The notes: a model not told the origin generated them from the sequence alone. DNA of 64,000 nt from Atriophallophorus winterbourni (GCA_013407085.1 JACCGJ010019086.1:18224-82223), one strand, 5' to 3'. Shown: positions 20,080 through 32,095, counted from the stretch's first letter. Program-made: numbers and translations.

Positions 20080-20560
20080 AAGCTTCGTACTACGCAACAA
20101 GTTCAACAGTACCCAAAAACGATGATGAAAACAGAGTTAGGCGCGCTCTTCCGTATGTGTAGAATATGGAAAAATGCAGCTCGGGTCCTTCGGCGATTTG
20201 GAATAGAAGTCGCGCATAAACCCGCGTCAACATGACATAATCAATTCAACAATACAAAAGACAAAGTTCCAAAAGAAGAACAATCGAATATTGTCTACAA
20301 GATTACGTGCAGAGATTGCTAGAATAATTACATCGAAAAAACCAGCCGCAATCTAACCACAAGACTACATGAACATCGGCTAGCCGTACGAAGACACGAC
20401 CCAAAGTCATTGATCAATTCGGACACCAATTCGATTTGGACAACGCGCAGATTTTAGCCAAAGAAAACAACCGACAAGCGCGAGAATTCATCGAAGCGTG
20501 GCACTGATCAGCGACATCAATCAACCAGCACCTTCAATTGGCTACAACCTATGGACCAAT
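20080..20560 (+). pseudogene. Penelope-like element: RT thumb end and GIY-YIG nuclease remnant
   Basis: Plus-strand translation gives LFRMCRIWKNAARVLRRFGI then EVAHKPAST, the segment just before the nuclease in Penelope-like elements. In the same frame follow KDKVPKEEQSNIVYKITCRD and NNYIEKTSRNLTTRLHEH, the GIY-YIG core with its conserved Cys, Tyr and R-x(6-7)-H pattern. After a frameshift, FDLDNAQILAKENNRQAREF and IEAWH give the catalytic Glu region. In-frame stops occur at 20,233-20,235 and around 20,320. Penelope elements insert by target-primed reverse transcription using this nuclease. This copy is dead and 5'-truncated. Confidence 0.82.
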
Positions 20561-20699
20561 GAGAACTCGGTGGATAAGAATGCAACATATGAATTCAACC
20601 AACCACCGGGAGTGATGGCTAACGGACAGACGGACCTTATAAAAACCAATAAATATCGATTTTAAGTCACTTCGAAAAAAGTTCTGTTTGATGACGAAA

Positions 20700-21920
20700 C
20701 GTCCAACAACAACTACACATGCTCGGCGAACACCATCTGAATAACATCCTCATCCTGAGCTACGTAGATTCTCCTCTATTGTGAACAACTAAGTATCTCC
20801 GTTCTATGGAGAAGTTACCTGAGTCGATAAATGTGTTAGATAAGTTTAGCAAGAGAAATTGAAAATCTTTGTCGCACATTTTGCAAGTGGCTGTAGGTAT
20901 GCCTCATATGTCCAGGTTTAATTCACACTGCTGCTTGCAAAGTTAACTTGGGTCACGTAACTCCACACATAAAGTATTCAGTGTCTCAGGTAGGAGAAGT
21001 TGGCTATTTGCACAATCCTAGCTTGCGTTGAGGGTGGCGTTGAAATCTAGAAAGAATTCATCGTGACTAGTATCATCCGACCTGTTTTTCTCATTGTATT
21101 CGTTGATATTGTAGAAATCACACGTCTGGTACATAGTTATGCTATGTTGTGTTGCAAGAAAACTGTTTTTTACGGTAAACAGCAAAAACTTTTATGTGGG
21201 GTAAACATGGAAACCACCATTTTGACATATTTTTGCTGTCTCGACCTGATCGTAAAACGTCGTAAAGCACAAAGTGATCGATGCACATTGTAAATCTGCA
21301 ATATCCTGGCTAGTGTCGCTGCAGCTATCAAAGTTGGCTAATTGTGGAGAAATTCACTTTACACAACAACTGATTTTAGCGTATATCGCCTAATGAAAGT
21401 GGCGAACAGCACATAATCTAACACAACAACCGTCTCTCTTTGGTCTGTTTAGTGTAACCCAACGAACGGTGCAGAAAAATATCACCCCAACCATTCCGAG
21501 AATGTGTAGTAGCCTTGAAAAATCAAATTTGTTTAAGTCGGATTTTCATCAGTAAATGCATCGGAAATTGTAGTGGCAGTGGTAACAATATGTAAAGTGG
21601 AATGTAAAGGAAATCTTTTGAAACAAATAAAATTTACGGAATTCAAGCACACAGGCTAATGGTAAACAAAGAACATTTCAATTGGCCAGTTGAAGTACTC
21701 GAATCTGCAGACAACTCGATAATCAACCGGATATTCTCGAAGAGACTTCAACTATGCCATTCGGTAATTTTAAGCACACACGATTTACATTTCATGGGTA
21801 GAAGCTAGTTTAAAATAAACGTTGGGAGGTAAATGTATCTCATTACCAACAACACAAACAGGATCCGTCACGATAGTCGCAACACTAAATGTGTTTATAA
21901 CAGAGGTGATAAGACAAATC
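20700..21920. other. No recognisable feature
   Basis: AT-rich sequence between the Penelope remnant and the LINE copy. The first 100 bases may be the 3' untranslated part of the Penelope element. Confidence 0.3.
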
Positions 21921-21924
21921 TAAG

Positions 21925-22760
21925 TTAAATCGATCGAGCTGATCACTTTTATCTTCTTTAAAAGCTGCAGCGTGTTGGCGTTACTAGAAATCTACTTTAT
22001 TGGTTCCTATGTTACTTGTCTGAAGACAAAGCGAAATCATTAGATCACAGAACGATTTATTTTTCTTGGTTTGAGGAAATTTGACATCAGCTTGCGCTGC
22101 GAGGACGTGCAGCGTACCTGACTTACTGAGACAAATTTTCGGACGTTTCCCACCACACTAATTGTCAAAGTAATTCTATACATAAATAGACATGTGGACT
22201 ACACATTACAAGCTTGGGCACAATGGATACAAAAAGTTAATTCGTAACTCGAATGGATTTAACATGAAGCAACTAAATTGGTTACTGGATTGCATAATCT
22301 ACTCTTTGAGCAGCGCTTGTGCACTCTCGAGCGAAGGCACATCCGAACTTACTTAAACCTGACATACCGAATAATCCAGACAGGGTGCCACCCACTCAGA
22401 CATCTATTTGACATTGGTTCTAATCACCCAACTGCAGTAACAACCTGACCCTTCAAATCCCACACTACCGATGAAATTGTCACCATGACTTTTGCGCAGT
22501 CAGTGTATGCTTTTTGTAGGACAGGTTACCGTCAGATATTGTTTCCTTATCAAACGAAATGATCTTCAAACGGACGTCACGACCTTTTAGGTTGAATAAT
22601 ACTGTGTTGGCCCAAGTTAATTGAAATTCCTTAGTGCCACCTTCTTACACACATACCTGCAAAAAATTGTTCAAACATATATTTCCGGTAGAAATTTCCT
22701 CTCTCCGTGTTACCATTGTAATTACTTTTGCTCTTCCTTTGAAGTACATGGACGAAAACA
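21925..22760 (+). pseudogene. CR1-like LINE 'L-A', copy with internal deletion
   Basis: It matches the LINE at 27,290-30,690: 21,925-22,060 corresponds to about 29,530-29,645, and 22,110-22,760 to about 30,010-30,690, so roughly 360 bp present in the longer copy are missing here. The translation includes EATKLVTGLHNLLFEQRL, the conserved post-RT block of CR1/L2-type LINEs. All frames are broken. Confidence 0.7.
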
Positions 22761-23722
22761 TTAAATAAACGATTTGTATATGTATATCCAGTAGTGAAAA
22801 AAAATTCGCAATTGAAGATCTACTCACCTAGAATTTGTGGTTTCGGTGCTTACTTTCACCCATGTCGTTTGGAAATTACAACATTCGTGGAAATATTTTT
22901 TATTGTTTTTTTATTGTTTGAAAATCCCTCGATGCATTCAGATTTCACTACATTGTGAACGGTTCTTTTCTTACAAACACGGAGACAGTAGAACACTTTT
23001 TACTTCTCATTGGACGAATTTGAGTGCAAAGTGTTATCTTTTAACCGATTGGCTCAACTCTCATTTATTTACTTACATCGAAAGGTCTATGGCCAGCACT
23101 TTGTGGTCAAAATATTGGTATGTTAATTGATGAATAATCACAAATTTCATTTTTTCTTGTTAAATGTAGCTGAGATTAATTCTATCATTCTGTATTACTG
23201 TTGTTCATTCCCAACCCGGAGTTAAAATAGGAATATGCAAATTTAGGTAGGTCGCATTTGAGGTAGAAAAAACGCTTTTAAAATTGAAATGAAATGCAAT
23301 GTGAAGTTTTATTAACTAGCTTTATCATGCTAACTTAGGAGGCATATGTTATAGCGTAATCTTCAGTCCTAGAAAGAAGAGTGTAGCATTAGTGTCATCT
23401 AGACTTATTGATTTGTTTTTTTTGTATCTCAGTAGACTTTGTGGTAAATTTTGTAACTCCCGAATTGGAGAGTATATGGTTGTGAAACGGTGTTGAACAA
23501 TATAATTGTGCTTTCAGAAGTATCTTTATGGTAGACATCGACAAAACGATGCTAACAATGATGGTATGAAAATGCTCCCATATCCTGGCACCAGTGATCC
23601 GGACCTTTATTTTGTAATATCTGTAATTCAGGTGTAGATACTCACGACGTATTTGTTTTTCCATGAATTTATGTAAACACTTTACACCGTTACATGCTTA
23701 TGCTTGCTAAACTAAGGAGTCA
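22761..23722. other. No recognisable feature
   Basis: AT-rich intergenic sequence. Short open frames here show no family motifs. Confidence 0.3.
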
Positions 23723-23741
23723 GTGATTTTTAATTGTAGAA

Positions 23742-24076
23742 GCACGCGATCTCGGTCTAACTATCAACCCAATATACAGGGCGTACTTTCAGCGCTCCAT
23801 TGCCGTGTTTTGGCAAATAATTGCGAAAATATTACAAAGCCGGAATGTCCTAAACTTGCCTGGAGTGGTACTAAATTTACTTTAGCAGCATCGAGGTTTA
23901 TAACACCATATTGTGTCTTGAGAGATTTTTCGGGTTCCATCTGTCATCTCCGTGATAACAAAGGACTTGTGCATGCGCTTGACAGATTTTTACTATTTCA
24001 CGATATATTTACAAATTATTTGAATCAAGCGCATTTTATTATTTGTCGGCGAAGAATCGTGCTTACTGCAGCTTAA
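23742..24076 (+). CDS. Unrecognised open frame, possible exon
   Basis: A plausible acceptor (tttttaattgtag at 23,730-23,742) opens about 110 codons ending in TAA at 24,074-24,076. The translation is cysteine-containing (LHCRVLANNCENITKPECPK) with one N-glycosylation site (NIT). A second frame is also open for about 45 codons (RDLGLTINPIYRAYFQRSIA), so the coding frame is uncertain. I recognise no family. It could be a terminal exon of an unknown gene or a chance frame. Confidence 0.25.
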
Positions 24077-24079
24077 TTT

Positions 24080-24260
24080 TCAGCGTTATGAGCGCTGTGC
24101 GATCAGAAGTCAAAACTTATACAGTTTTATTGTAGAAAAAGCATAAATCTTAAAAATAGCCATAATATGACGAGGCATATAGAGTACAAATATAAACTCT
24201 TCAAAACATTAATATTGACAGACACACCGCATGATTCGTTATGTACCCATCGATTCTTGA
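24080..24260 (+). repeat. Repeat 'R4' (LINE-associated 3' region)
   Basis: Shares acagttttattgtagaaaaa, followed by a degenerate continuation, with 30,700-30,890, and a weaker match with 36,640-36,720. In the 30-kb copy it follows LINE L-A directly, so it may be that element's 3' region. Confidence 0.5.
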
Positions 24261-24409
24261 AGCGAAAACCTTAGCTTATTCCGAGCGTGTGATTTCCTCA
24301 GGCAAGACGTTCCTAGTGAAACAAATTCTGACCGAGAAATAATTACGATGAATGTCCAAACGAGAATGTGGAACAAAATATTCATTTGCATGCTTTTCCG
24401 TCATTCACA

Positions 24410-24451
24410 CCCCACGACCGGTTTCGTGCTGTTTGCACTCATCAGGTGTGG
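24410..24451 (-). ncRNA. Type I hammerhead ribozyme core, minus strand
   Basis: On the minus strand: stem I strand CCACAC, CTGATGA (plus 24,439-24,445), stem II GTGC/GCAC around AAACA (24,426-24,438), GAAA (24,422-24,425), then CCGGTC with the cleavage triplet GTC and the second stem I strand GTGGGG. Stem I has five pairs and one mismatch. Stem III is reduced to the palindrome ACCGGT, which cannot form a stable hairpin alone but can pair between two molecules. Confidence 0.85.
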
Positions 24452-24601
24452 ACAGTTATGGGTTTAACCTCATTTAACATGTGTTTGGACACATGCTTTG
24501 AACAGGTTGGTCGTACCAGCCTTATCCAACTGTGGCATACAAGCGCTCCTTGTTTACCATTCTTCCACTGTTTCAAGCGCATGCGGATCCTGATCTTACT
24601 G

Positions 24602-24644
24602 TCCCTACCCGATGAGTGCAAATAGCACGTAACAGGTCGTGGGG
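24602..24644 (+). ncRNA. Degenerate hammerhead ribozyme, tandem copy
   Basis: The box is CCGATGA instead of CTGATGA and the second box is GTAA instead of GAAA; stem II (GTGC/GCAC) and GTC are intact. Two core substitutions predict loss of activity. Confidence 0.7.
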
Positions 24645-24834
24645 TGTGAATGACGGAAAAGCATGCAAATGAATATTTTGTTTCATGGTTATGGGTTTAA
24701 CCTCATTTAACATGTGTTTGGACACATGCTTTGAACAGGTTGGTCGTACCAGCCTTATCCAACAGTGGCATACAAGCGCTCCTTGTTTACCATTCTTCCA
24801 CTGTTTCAAGCGCATGCGGATCCTGATCTTACTG

Positions 24835-24876
24835 TCCCTACCCGATGAGTGCAAATAGCACGAAACGGTCGTGGGG
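24835..24876 (+). ncRNA. Degenerate hammerhead ribozyme, second tandem copy
   Basis: CCGATGA (24,842-24,848) replaces CTGATGA, but GAAA (24,862-24,865), stem II and the following GGTC are present. The U-to-C change in the conserved box is expected to abolish or strongly reduce cleavage. Confidence 0.7.
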
Positions 24877-25018
24877 TGTGAATGACGGAAAAGCATGCAA
24901 ATGAATATTTTGTTTCATGGTTATGGGTTTAACCTCATTTAACATGTGTTTGGACACATGCTTTGAACAGGTTGGTCGTACCAGCGTTATCCAACAGTGG
25001 CATACAAGCGCTCCTTGA

Positions 25019-25614
25019 GAATGTGGAAGGTTTAAAGCCTCTGGATATTTTCGTTTTCGTGTAAGGCCATTGGGCTTTAGCATGTGTTTAAGGGGATGGT
25101 TTTCAGTATGCAAGATTTTGAATGTCAACATAATGTTACTACATATCCGTCTTTGGGTAAAATCGTGTAGATTCAGTTTTAACACTCGCTCTTTGAAAGG
25201 CGAATTTCTGTAACAGGAGATCAACTTTGTCGCACGATAACAAATCCTGTCAGGTAGTTCAAAACCCTTCCTCAGCCATGGTGCCCAGGCTTGGATCGAA
25301 TATTCCATAACAGGGTATATATAGGTATTAATTAACCGGGGTAAGGTTTCGGGCGTGAAAATCGTGAAAATCCTTTTTAACATACTCAATATACAGCAGC
25401 ATTTATTATGCACTGTCCGGTAATGATGTCCAGGCTTAAGGTTAAACGACACCCAGATACCGAGATCTTTTTTGCGATGGTCCAGATGAGATGTTGTGTG
25501 CCAAGCTGATACGTGTCGTGCAGATATTTTCAAAGCCGCAGCATTTAACATTTCGCAGGTTAAATGGTAACTAATTTGGTAACTCAAATGGTAACACTCA
25601 GCCTGTTTACCCAT
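25019..25614 (-). pseudogene. CR1-like LINE, post-RT C-terminal fragment, reverse
   Basis: An open minus-strand frame contains RKKDLGIWVSFNLKPGHHYR, then YIYPVMEYSIQAWAPWLRKG and CYRATKLISCYRNSPFKERV. These are the conserved 'KDLGV', 'EY..QAW.P.L.KD' and '(R/Y)(R/A)ATK(L/I)' blocks downstream of the RT domain in CR1/L2 LINEs. The frame runs on into the hammerhead repeat array, giving a chimeric 258-codon frame from 25,614 to 24,838 that is not a real protein. Confidence 0.8.
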
Positions 25615-25690
25615 TTGAAACGCTGTAGATCATGAAACCCTCAGGCTCTTATGATGTACATCCATGTTTGACATCGACCAAATCTCGTCA
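25608..25690 (-). repeat. Repeat R2, reverse fragment
   Basis: On the plus strand gatgtacatccatgtttgac then atcgacca is the reverse complement of the R2 start (tggtcgatgtc...catggatgtacatc). Confidence 0.5.
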
Positions 25691-25699
25691 ACATCAATT

Positions 25700-27285
25700 C
25701 TTGAGCCTAAATAGGAAAATAGACTCAGTAGATAGCAACATGCTCCCAGTAATCAGTAAGAACTGAGTGTTGCTGTGTGACTAGCGGTTGATCGGTTGAT
25801 GATTCAGTGTATAATTTGTTAGCTTATTCTCCAAAATACATCATCACTCGTTCACATTCTGCGGTTGATATCTAATATATAATACAGCATATATAAACTG
25901 TTTTCCCAAAATAATATCATTAATTTTTTTCATTCCAATCGCGAGACATAACTGGGAACTTGTCACGTATATTGCTGTATTGAAATGCGATGATATATCA
26001 TTTGATTTGATGTGCTCGGTACATCGGCATGTGGCATCCTCACACGTTTTCTCAATTTAAAATAAGTCAAAATACTAGTAGTACTACTGATATTAACTAC
26101 TCACTTACTCACGTATTTCAAACATTTTTCTCTGGGTGGACATATACCATACCGTCGCGCCAAGAGTTTTTCTGACATTTGTGTCAGCAATGTCAGCATT
26201 TGACTTTGAGTGAACTGACGTTCGGGTTGGATTATTTTGAGCTCCGACACGTTTTTGATATAACTTTCATACTCTTCATCTGAACAGTGAGATTTTTGAT
26301 ATCTGTCTGAAAGTTTGCTACGACGGATCTATTCATACAAGAATTACCTATTTACGACTAGTCGTTCTATGTGTGCAGCAATAGTGGATTTTGTGCTGTT
26401 CGTTCGTCCGTTGATTTCGCCTCTGTGTTTCTGCTGTTAGATTTACCCATTGGTTATACCGCTGTCGGGAACTACTCGGAGGATTACACAACGTGCAATC
26501 AATTTCATATAAACATTCTCGACGGGGGACTGACAAATTGCGGTTAAATCTGGAGACGGAATATGCTTAGAACTCGTCACTTCGTGTCAAATCGACAAAA
26601 CACTGCATGAATCAAACCCAGCAGTATCGATTTTTGTTGACACTGTTAAAATGAAACAATCTGCTGCTCGCGAAACATGTGTGGTCCATGAAAAAGTGGT
26701 TAGTGGTAGGGTAAAATCTATTACGTGCGCAACTGCTTAGAAACGTGCCACGCAAAATGTCATAAATCATTGACCACGGGAGAAATATCGATCCTAAATG
26801 AAGAAAACATTTGTGGCGTATGCCACGCCTGAAGACATTGTCGAACAAAACCAAATGAGATTCTGCGTGCTTCAAAACGTGTCCAGCAATGCAACTAGGA
26901 TGAACGCATGTCGAGCTTAGAGCTCAGCATATAAACATTGAAAGCATCATCTGATACTCTAATTAAAGCTCAGAACTTTAGGTTTGTCGGTACACTTACC
27001 AAAAATCGAAAAATATACTCTGTAATGCAAACCAGACAAAATATGCATCTCCGCAGATCATCGCAGATTAACGCTCAACTGTTATAAATCAGCCGGAGTG
27101 TATCGTAGACTCAGCCTTTATAAGACCGACTGTAAACGGTATGTCTGAACTAAATTCATCTGGCATTTAAACGTTTACGAAGACCAAGCCATCCGCTTAT
27201 CTCATCTGAAATCATCGGATTCATGCACAAAGTTCACTACACAAAAGATCGTAAAAACCTCCGTGTAATCAGTACCAATATACAG
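25700..27285. other. No recognisable feature
   Basis: AT-rich intergenic sequence. I checked several open frames (for example 26,612-26,875 minus) and saw no conserved motif or convincing splice structure. Confidence 0.3.
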
Positions 27286-27289
27286 GAAT

Positions 27290-30200
27290 CCAGAGAGACA
27301 CTTTTGTGAATAGACAGAGACACGACCTAGAACAATGGTTCACCCTCTGTACGATGATGGGTTCGGAAACCATTAGACCTACATCAGCTATACGTTTGGT
27401 TCGCCGCCCAAGCTCCCCACATTTTGGTGAACCACGTCTACTGAAAATAACACTAAACAGTGAGAAGGATATGGAAACTTCGTAAGTTTCCAGAGTACAA
27501 TACTCGAATCTACGCTGACATACCATGGAGGCAAAGAAAAGTACACCTCGATGTTCGTAAGACGAGCAACGAGCTAAGTGTAATACTTCTAGGCGTTCTA
27601 TTGGATGCCAATACGAGCGAAGCTGGTAAACAACAACAACAAAAAACGATAGAAGCTCGGGAATGTGCTGTTTTGAGTAATTTCAGGATACCCATGTCTT
27701 CAAATTACAAAGGTGACGGACCACCTCCGTTGAAACTCACTTTCCTAACCAGTGCTATGACAGACTCCGTCAGACAATATAGACGACTACACAGGAAAAA
27801 TATCCATAGTGAAGTCAGACTTAGCACAGTTAAGGCATCCTCAGAAAAACATGTGGAAGCTTGCCGTGCAATGACACTGAAAACTCAGACTCAGAAGTCA
27901 TTTCAAAACACCACAAAATTTCGGCTCTTGGGAGGTCGGACCAATAGACACCATCTAAATATCATCGCTACATACCAAGACCAGTATGAACAGTTTATAC
28001 ACAAATGCACAGTGTTTGTGGAGCTAAATAACTGAATCAAATCAGTTAAGTAATCAGTTTTCTGATGACATTAATGCTGTAACCGAGACGTGGTTCCAGG
28101 ATCGGGAGAATGATTGCAATCTGGCATTTCCGAACATGCTCCTGCTTCAGCGAGACGGCTCAAGAGCAGATGGAGGAGTTTCTGTTTATTATCACGAGCG
28201 TCTCCATTGCACAACTGTTTTTCATACACGGTTTGATATGGAGGATACCATATGTTGGAACGTGCGCCTGGAATCGGGAGAGAACTGCATACTTGGTGTA
28301 TTTTATCGCTCACACACCTCATCTAATGCCCATAACGAAATGTTGCTAGAAATGATGCGTAACGTAAGGAATCTAAGTGGAACCCGATTACTCATAATGG
28401 TTGATTTTAACCTTCGACAGCTTAACACCAACAGATTGCACTCGCAGCAATCACTTGAGTAAAAAGTCCGCGAGATGATTAATATCCTTCCCTTTCACAG
28501 CCACGTCAATTCCTTTATCCGACAGAGAGGCCCCGACGAATCTTCAATCCCAGATTTGATTCTCACACATCCGAAGCAACAGCAGTCGCATCAGTGCAGT
28601 ATCATAATACTATGGGGCTAAGCGCCCACCTTGTGTTTTTATTCGGATTCGTGTGCAGCGCCAGGGGGCATCTAATGACGTCAAACTTGTCAGATTATTG
28701 CAGCCTTTGCGAAGCACTCAAGATGCTAGAAGAGAGGCATCGGGATCTTACGAATGCCGAAACTCACTGTTTTAGCCTTTTTACGATACATCGGTATGAA
28801 AAGGTGACATTCTTAATTTGCGAAGACAAGCAATATCACCATTGGAAACTGATATATCAGATGGAACGGCATCTTAAGATAATCTACACGATAGTAAACA
28901 ACGTGACTAAGGTTAAACCGGAAGATTTTCCTATCCAGACAGCGGATGGATTGACTAATAATATCAGGGATACAGCTGTTGCCCTAGCAAAAATTTATAC
29001 GTAAGTCTTTTTTACAAGTGATATGTCCCTGCCAACATCTCTGCCATGTTCAATAGAATTTGAAAGTCTAATTGATGTCAATGTGAATCCCACGGTTGTA
29101 CAAAAGCATTCACACAGCCTTACAGTTAGCAAATCCCAGTGGAAGACGGAATTACACCCGCTATTCTGAAGTCATGAGAACTGGAGCTTTGCGACATACT
29201 ATGTGTTTTATTTAAACACAAACGGGATGCGGGAATCCTACCAGCTGTCTAAAAACTGGAGTTATTACACCAATCTACAATTATGGCAGTCGTTATGATC
29301 CGGCTAATTACCGCCCTGTGACGCTTCTTTCAGTGGTATCCAAAGTATTGGAACGCTTGGTGTGTGAAAATGTAATCAGGCACCTCGAGAGCCATGAAAT
29401 TCTTTTTCAGTCACAACATGAATTAAAAAACATGTTTATGCTTGTCTAACTCGCTCACGACTTTAAAAGATTGGTCGCATGCTTTAGCAAAAGGAGTTCC
29501 GTACGTGCCGGTTACTTAGACATATCTAAAGCTCTCGATCGAGCTGATCACTCCTCACTACTTTAAAAGCTGCAGGATGTTGGCGTTACTGGAACTCTAC
29601 TATATGTTTCGCAAGTAACCTGTCTGAACGCCAAGCGAAAGTCAGAATAGATGGCGAAATTTCCCGAAAGATTAACACCACGAGCGGTGTCCTTCAATGT
29701 TCAGTACTCGGTCCAATATTGGTCTTAATTTTTTTATTGGTCTAACGAAACGTGTACGCTGTAAACTTGTTCTTTTCGTTGACGATGTAAAAATGTGGAT
29801 AAATGTTAACACTGTTTTGGATTGCAGACTTAAATAATCTGCACCAATGGTCAATTCAAAATGAGCTTCGCTGCAACTTTAGCCGTGCAAAATTGGGCAA
29901 GTTCGAAAACCCTCGCAATGCACTGACATACATGGCAGTCACATGCTTGTGTAGAGTCTATCGCAGAAAGATCTCGGTATCATGGTGTGCAAAAATTTGA
30001 AAACAGCTTGCAATACGTGCAGCGTACTCGGCTTACTCAATCGAATTTTCGGACGTTTCCCACCGCTCTCGTTGCCAAAGATACACAATACATACATACA
30101 TCCCGATGTGGACTATACAGTACAAGCCTAGAAACCATGGATTGAAAAAGACATCTCGCTAATGGAAAGGATTTATCATCAGGCAACTAAAATAGTTACT

Positions 30201-30690
30201 GGATTGCATAATGTACCCTTTGAGAAGCGACTGACTATACTTGTATTGTGCACCATCGAGCGCAGAGACATCCGAGCTGACGGAATCCAATCATCCCTAA
30301 TAATTCATACGGGGTCCCACCCACTCAGAAACCTCGTTAATATTGCTTCCAATCGCCCGGCTTACAGCCACAAACTGACACTTCAAATCCAACATTCCCG
30401 ATTAAACTGTCGCCACAAATTTTACGCAGTTCCTGTATTCATTTTGTGGAACAGCTTACCGATAGAAATTGTTTCCTCATAAAATGAAATGATATGCAAA
30501 CAAACGTTACAAACTTTCATGTTGAATAATATTGTGTTGACACCAGTTTACTGAAATCCCATAGTGGTTCCTTCTTACACACATGCTTGGAAAAACAAAT
30601 AAATATTTCCGATCGAATTTTTCTCTCTCTATGTCACAATTGGAATTATTTTGGCTCCTCCTTGGAAGTACATGGACGCAAACACGAGGA
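27290..30690 (+). pseudogene. CR1-like LINE 'L-A', longest copy
   Basis: From 5' to 3': an ORF1-type segment (EPRLLKITLNSEKDMETS, then EYNTRIYADIPWRQRKVHLD near 27,490); an endonuclease with ETWF near 28,088, GGVSVYYHERL (28,170), LLIMVDFNL (28,391) and PDLILTH (28,552); a linker; an RT with YDPANYRPVTLLSVVSKVLE (29,300), SGVLQCSVLGPI (29,680) and LFVDDVKMW (29,770, the F-x-D-D catalytic box); and a post-RT block with MERIYHQATKIVTGLHNVPF (30,162). Multiple frameshifts and stops make it a pseudogene. Order and motifs are those of a CR1/L2-type non-LTR retrotransposon. Confidence 0.82.
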
Positions 30691-30699
30691 TGACAAGGC

Positions 30700-30890
30700 T
30701 TTATTCGAAAATTTCTCTAAATGTAATCATAAGATCAAGAACTCAGAACTCAGACAGTTTTATGGTAGAAAAAGCAGTAAGCTTAACAATAACCGTAGGA
30801 TAACAGGTATATGGAGTAAAATTACAAAATCTCTCAAAAATCAATAGGGACAGTCACATACCACATGGTTCGTCATATACTCATCCAGTT
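30700..30890 (+). repeat. Repeat R4, second copy
   Basis: Matches 24,080-24,260 (gacagttttatggtagaaaa, aataaccgtaggataacagg). It directly follows LINE L-A. Confidence 0.5.
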
Positions 30891-31895
30891 TCAAACTCAC
30901 GGCTTCAATGGTCAAAAAACAAATACTTTGCAGTAACAATAGATTAAAAATATAAGAAATGCATTATAACAACAAAGTGTTTTATCAATAAGGAAAGTCA
31001 GCATATGCATTGAGGTGCGAAATAACAAATTAATTTTGTACAAATTGCTCATGAAAATATTCACCGGAATTGAACGTATAATGTCAACGAGATAATTTTG
31101 ATCGCAATTGTTTAATGAACAGTTCATTTTGACTAAGGTGTAGTATAGCAAATGGAATGAAGACGTTCTGGAAGCAATATGATGTACTTTAATCGAGTCA
31201 TTTAGAGATGCTTGGCTTTCGAGTAGCATGTCATGCAGTGGGCGATAATTTTCATTGAGGATAATATTTATAAGTCGATCGTATGATGAAAAATGTTGTT
31301 TTAGGATTAATTCAATAATGCTTTCATAAGAAACAGAGTTCGTGTGTGAAACGGCCCAAATGCAACGTTTGAGTAAGACAAAGTAATCTTAATATTATAA
31401 TATTTCTGTGCAATATGCCGAGTGAAGCTATTGCCCATCGTTTAATTAAATGTCAACTAAACTCGCTATTATATTGGGTTGATATTTACTTACAGATTTT
31501 GTAATCGTGGCATTTCAATGGTTCGGTCGTTGGATACTTATGTAGCAATCTGCATACTTCAAGGTTAGTTACGAATATTAATATTCATGCAATTTGTGTT
31601 ACATTTGTACTGGGTGTTTTTGATAAAATGGATTATAGTGAAATTTTCATCAGTTTGTTGAATAATGTCAAACAGATGAACGAGAACTGTTTTCCAGTCA
31701 GAGTCGAATTATGAAGTTATTTTGAAAGGACAGATTGCTCTAATTCAGAATCGAATTACACTACACATGTGAACGCCATTCAATCAAATTACACGTATAA
31801 CAAATGCCGAAAAATGCGCGCCGATCTACTTAGGGTCAATTACAAAATACACATTTAGCGGCTAGTCGGAGAGGAGCGAGCTTCCATTCAAATTC
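30891..31895. other. No recognisable feature
   Basis: AT-rich intergenic DNA without repeat copies or gene-like frames that I can identify. Confidence 0.3.
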
Positions 31896-31899
31896 AGAA

Positions 31900-32095
31900 A
31901 ATGTAAAATGTTATCAATAGGTAAAACAAGCTTGGATGTCAGCATCTTGAATGGACAACAGAAGAAAAAGACCTCTGCGTTTTGATTAGTGGAAGTCTGA
32001 AGAACAACATGCAATGCGAAGCCTTGTGAAACCTTATAAATAAAACTGCAGCATTGAAAGAGTATTGTCTTGGGATTTTGTCTAACATTTCTGGT
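31900..32095 (+). pseudogene. LINE fragment (KDLGV block)
   Basis: The plus-strand translation EWTTEEKDLCVLISGSLKNN then MQCEAL and INKTAALKEY matches the '(E)KDLGV.(I/V)..LK....C......A...L' block found after the RT domain in CR1-like LINEs. Confidence 0.6.

Larger units (their letters stand above)
24376..25018. repeat. Hammerhead-bearing tandem repeat array (~232-bp unit), partly inverted
   Basis: A unit starting ttatgggtttaacctcattt recurs at about 24,458, 24,690 and 24,921, a period of 232-233 bp. Each unit passes through tggcatacaagcgctccttg, ccactgtttcaagcgcatgc and a hammerhead-like segment. The left end (24,376-24,451) is the reverse complement of the unit's hammerhead region (24,606-24,690), so one end is inverted. 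The third unit is truncated at 25,018, where it joins a reverse LINE. Small tandem units with type I hammerheads and no coding capacity match the architecture of animal retrozymes, whose mobilisation has been linked to Penelope-like elements. Confidence 0.85.

Noticed and set aside
24838..25614. A 258-codon minus-strand open frame
   Set aside because: Its first part is LINE post-RT sequence and its last ~60 codons are translated hammerhead repeat, so it is a chance fusion.
27460..28035. A 191-codon open frame that looks like a stand-alone gene
   Set aside because: It lies in line with upstream EPRLLKITL and downstream endonuclease motifs and fits the ORF1-type region of LINE L-A.
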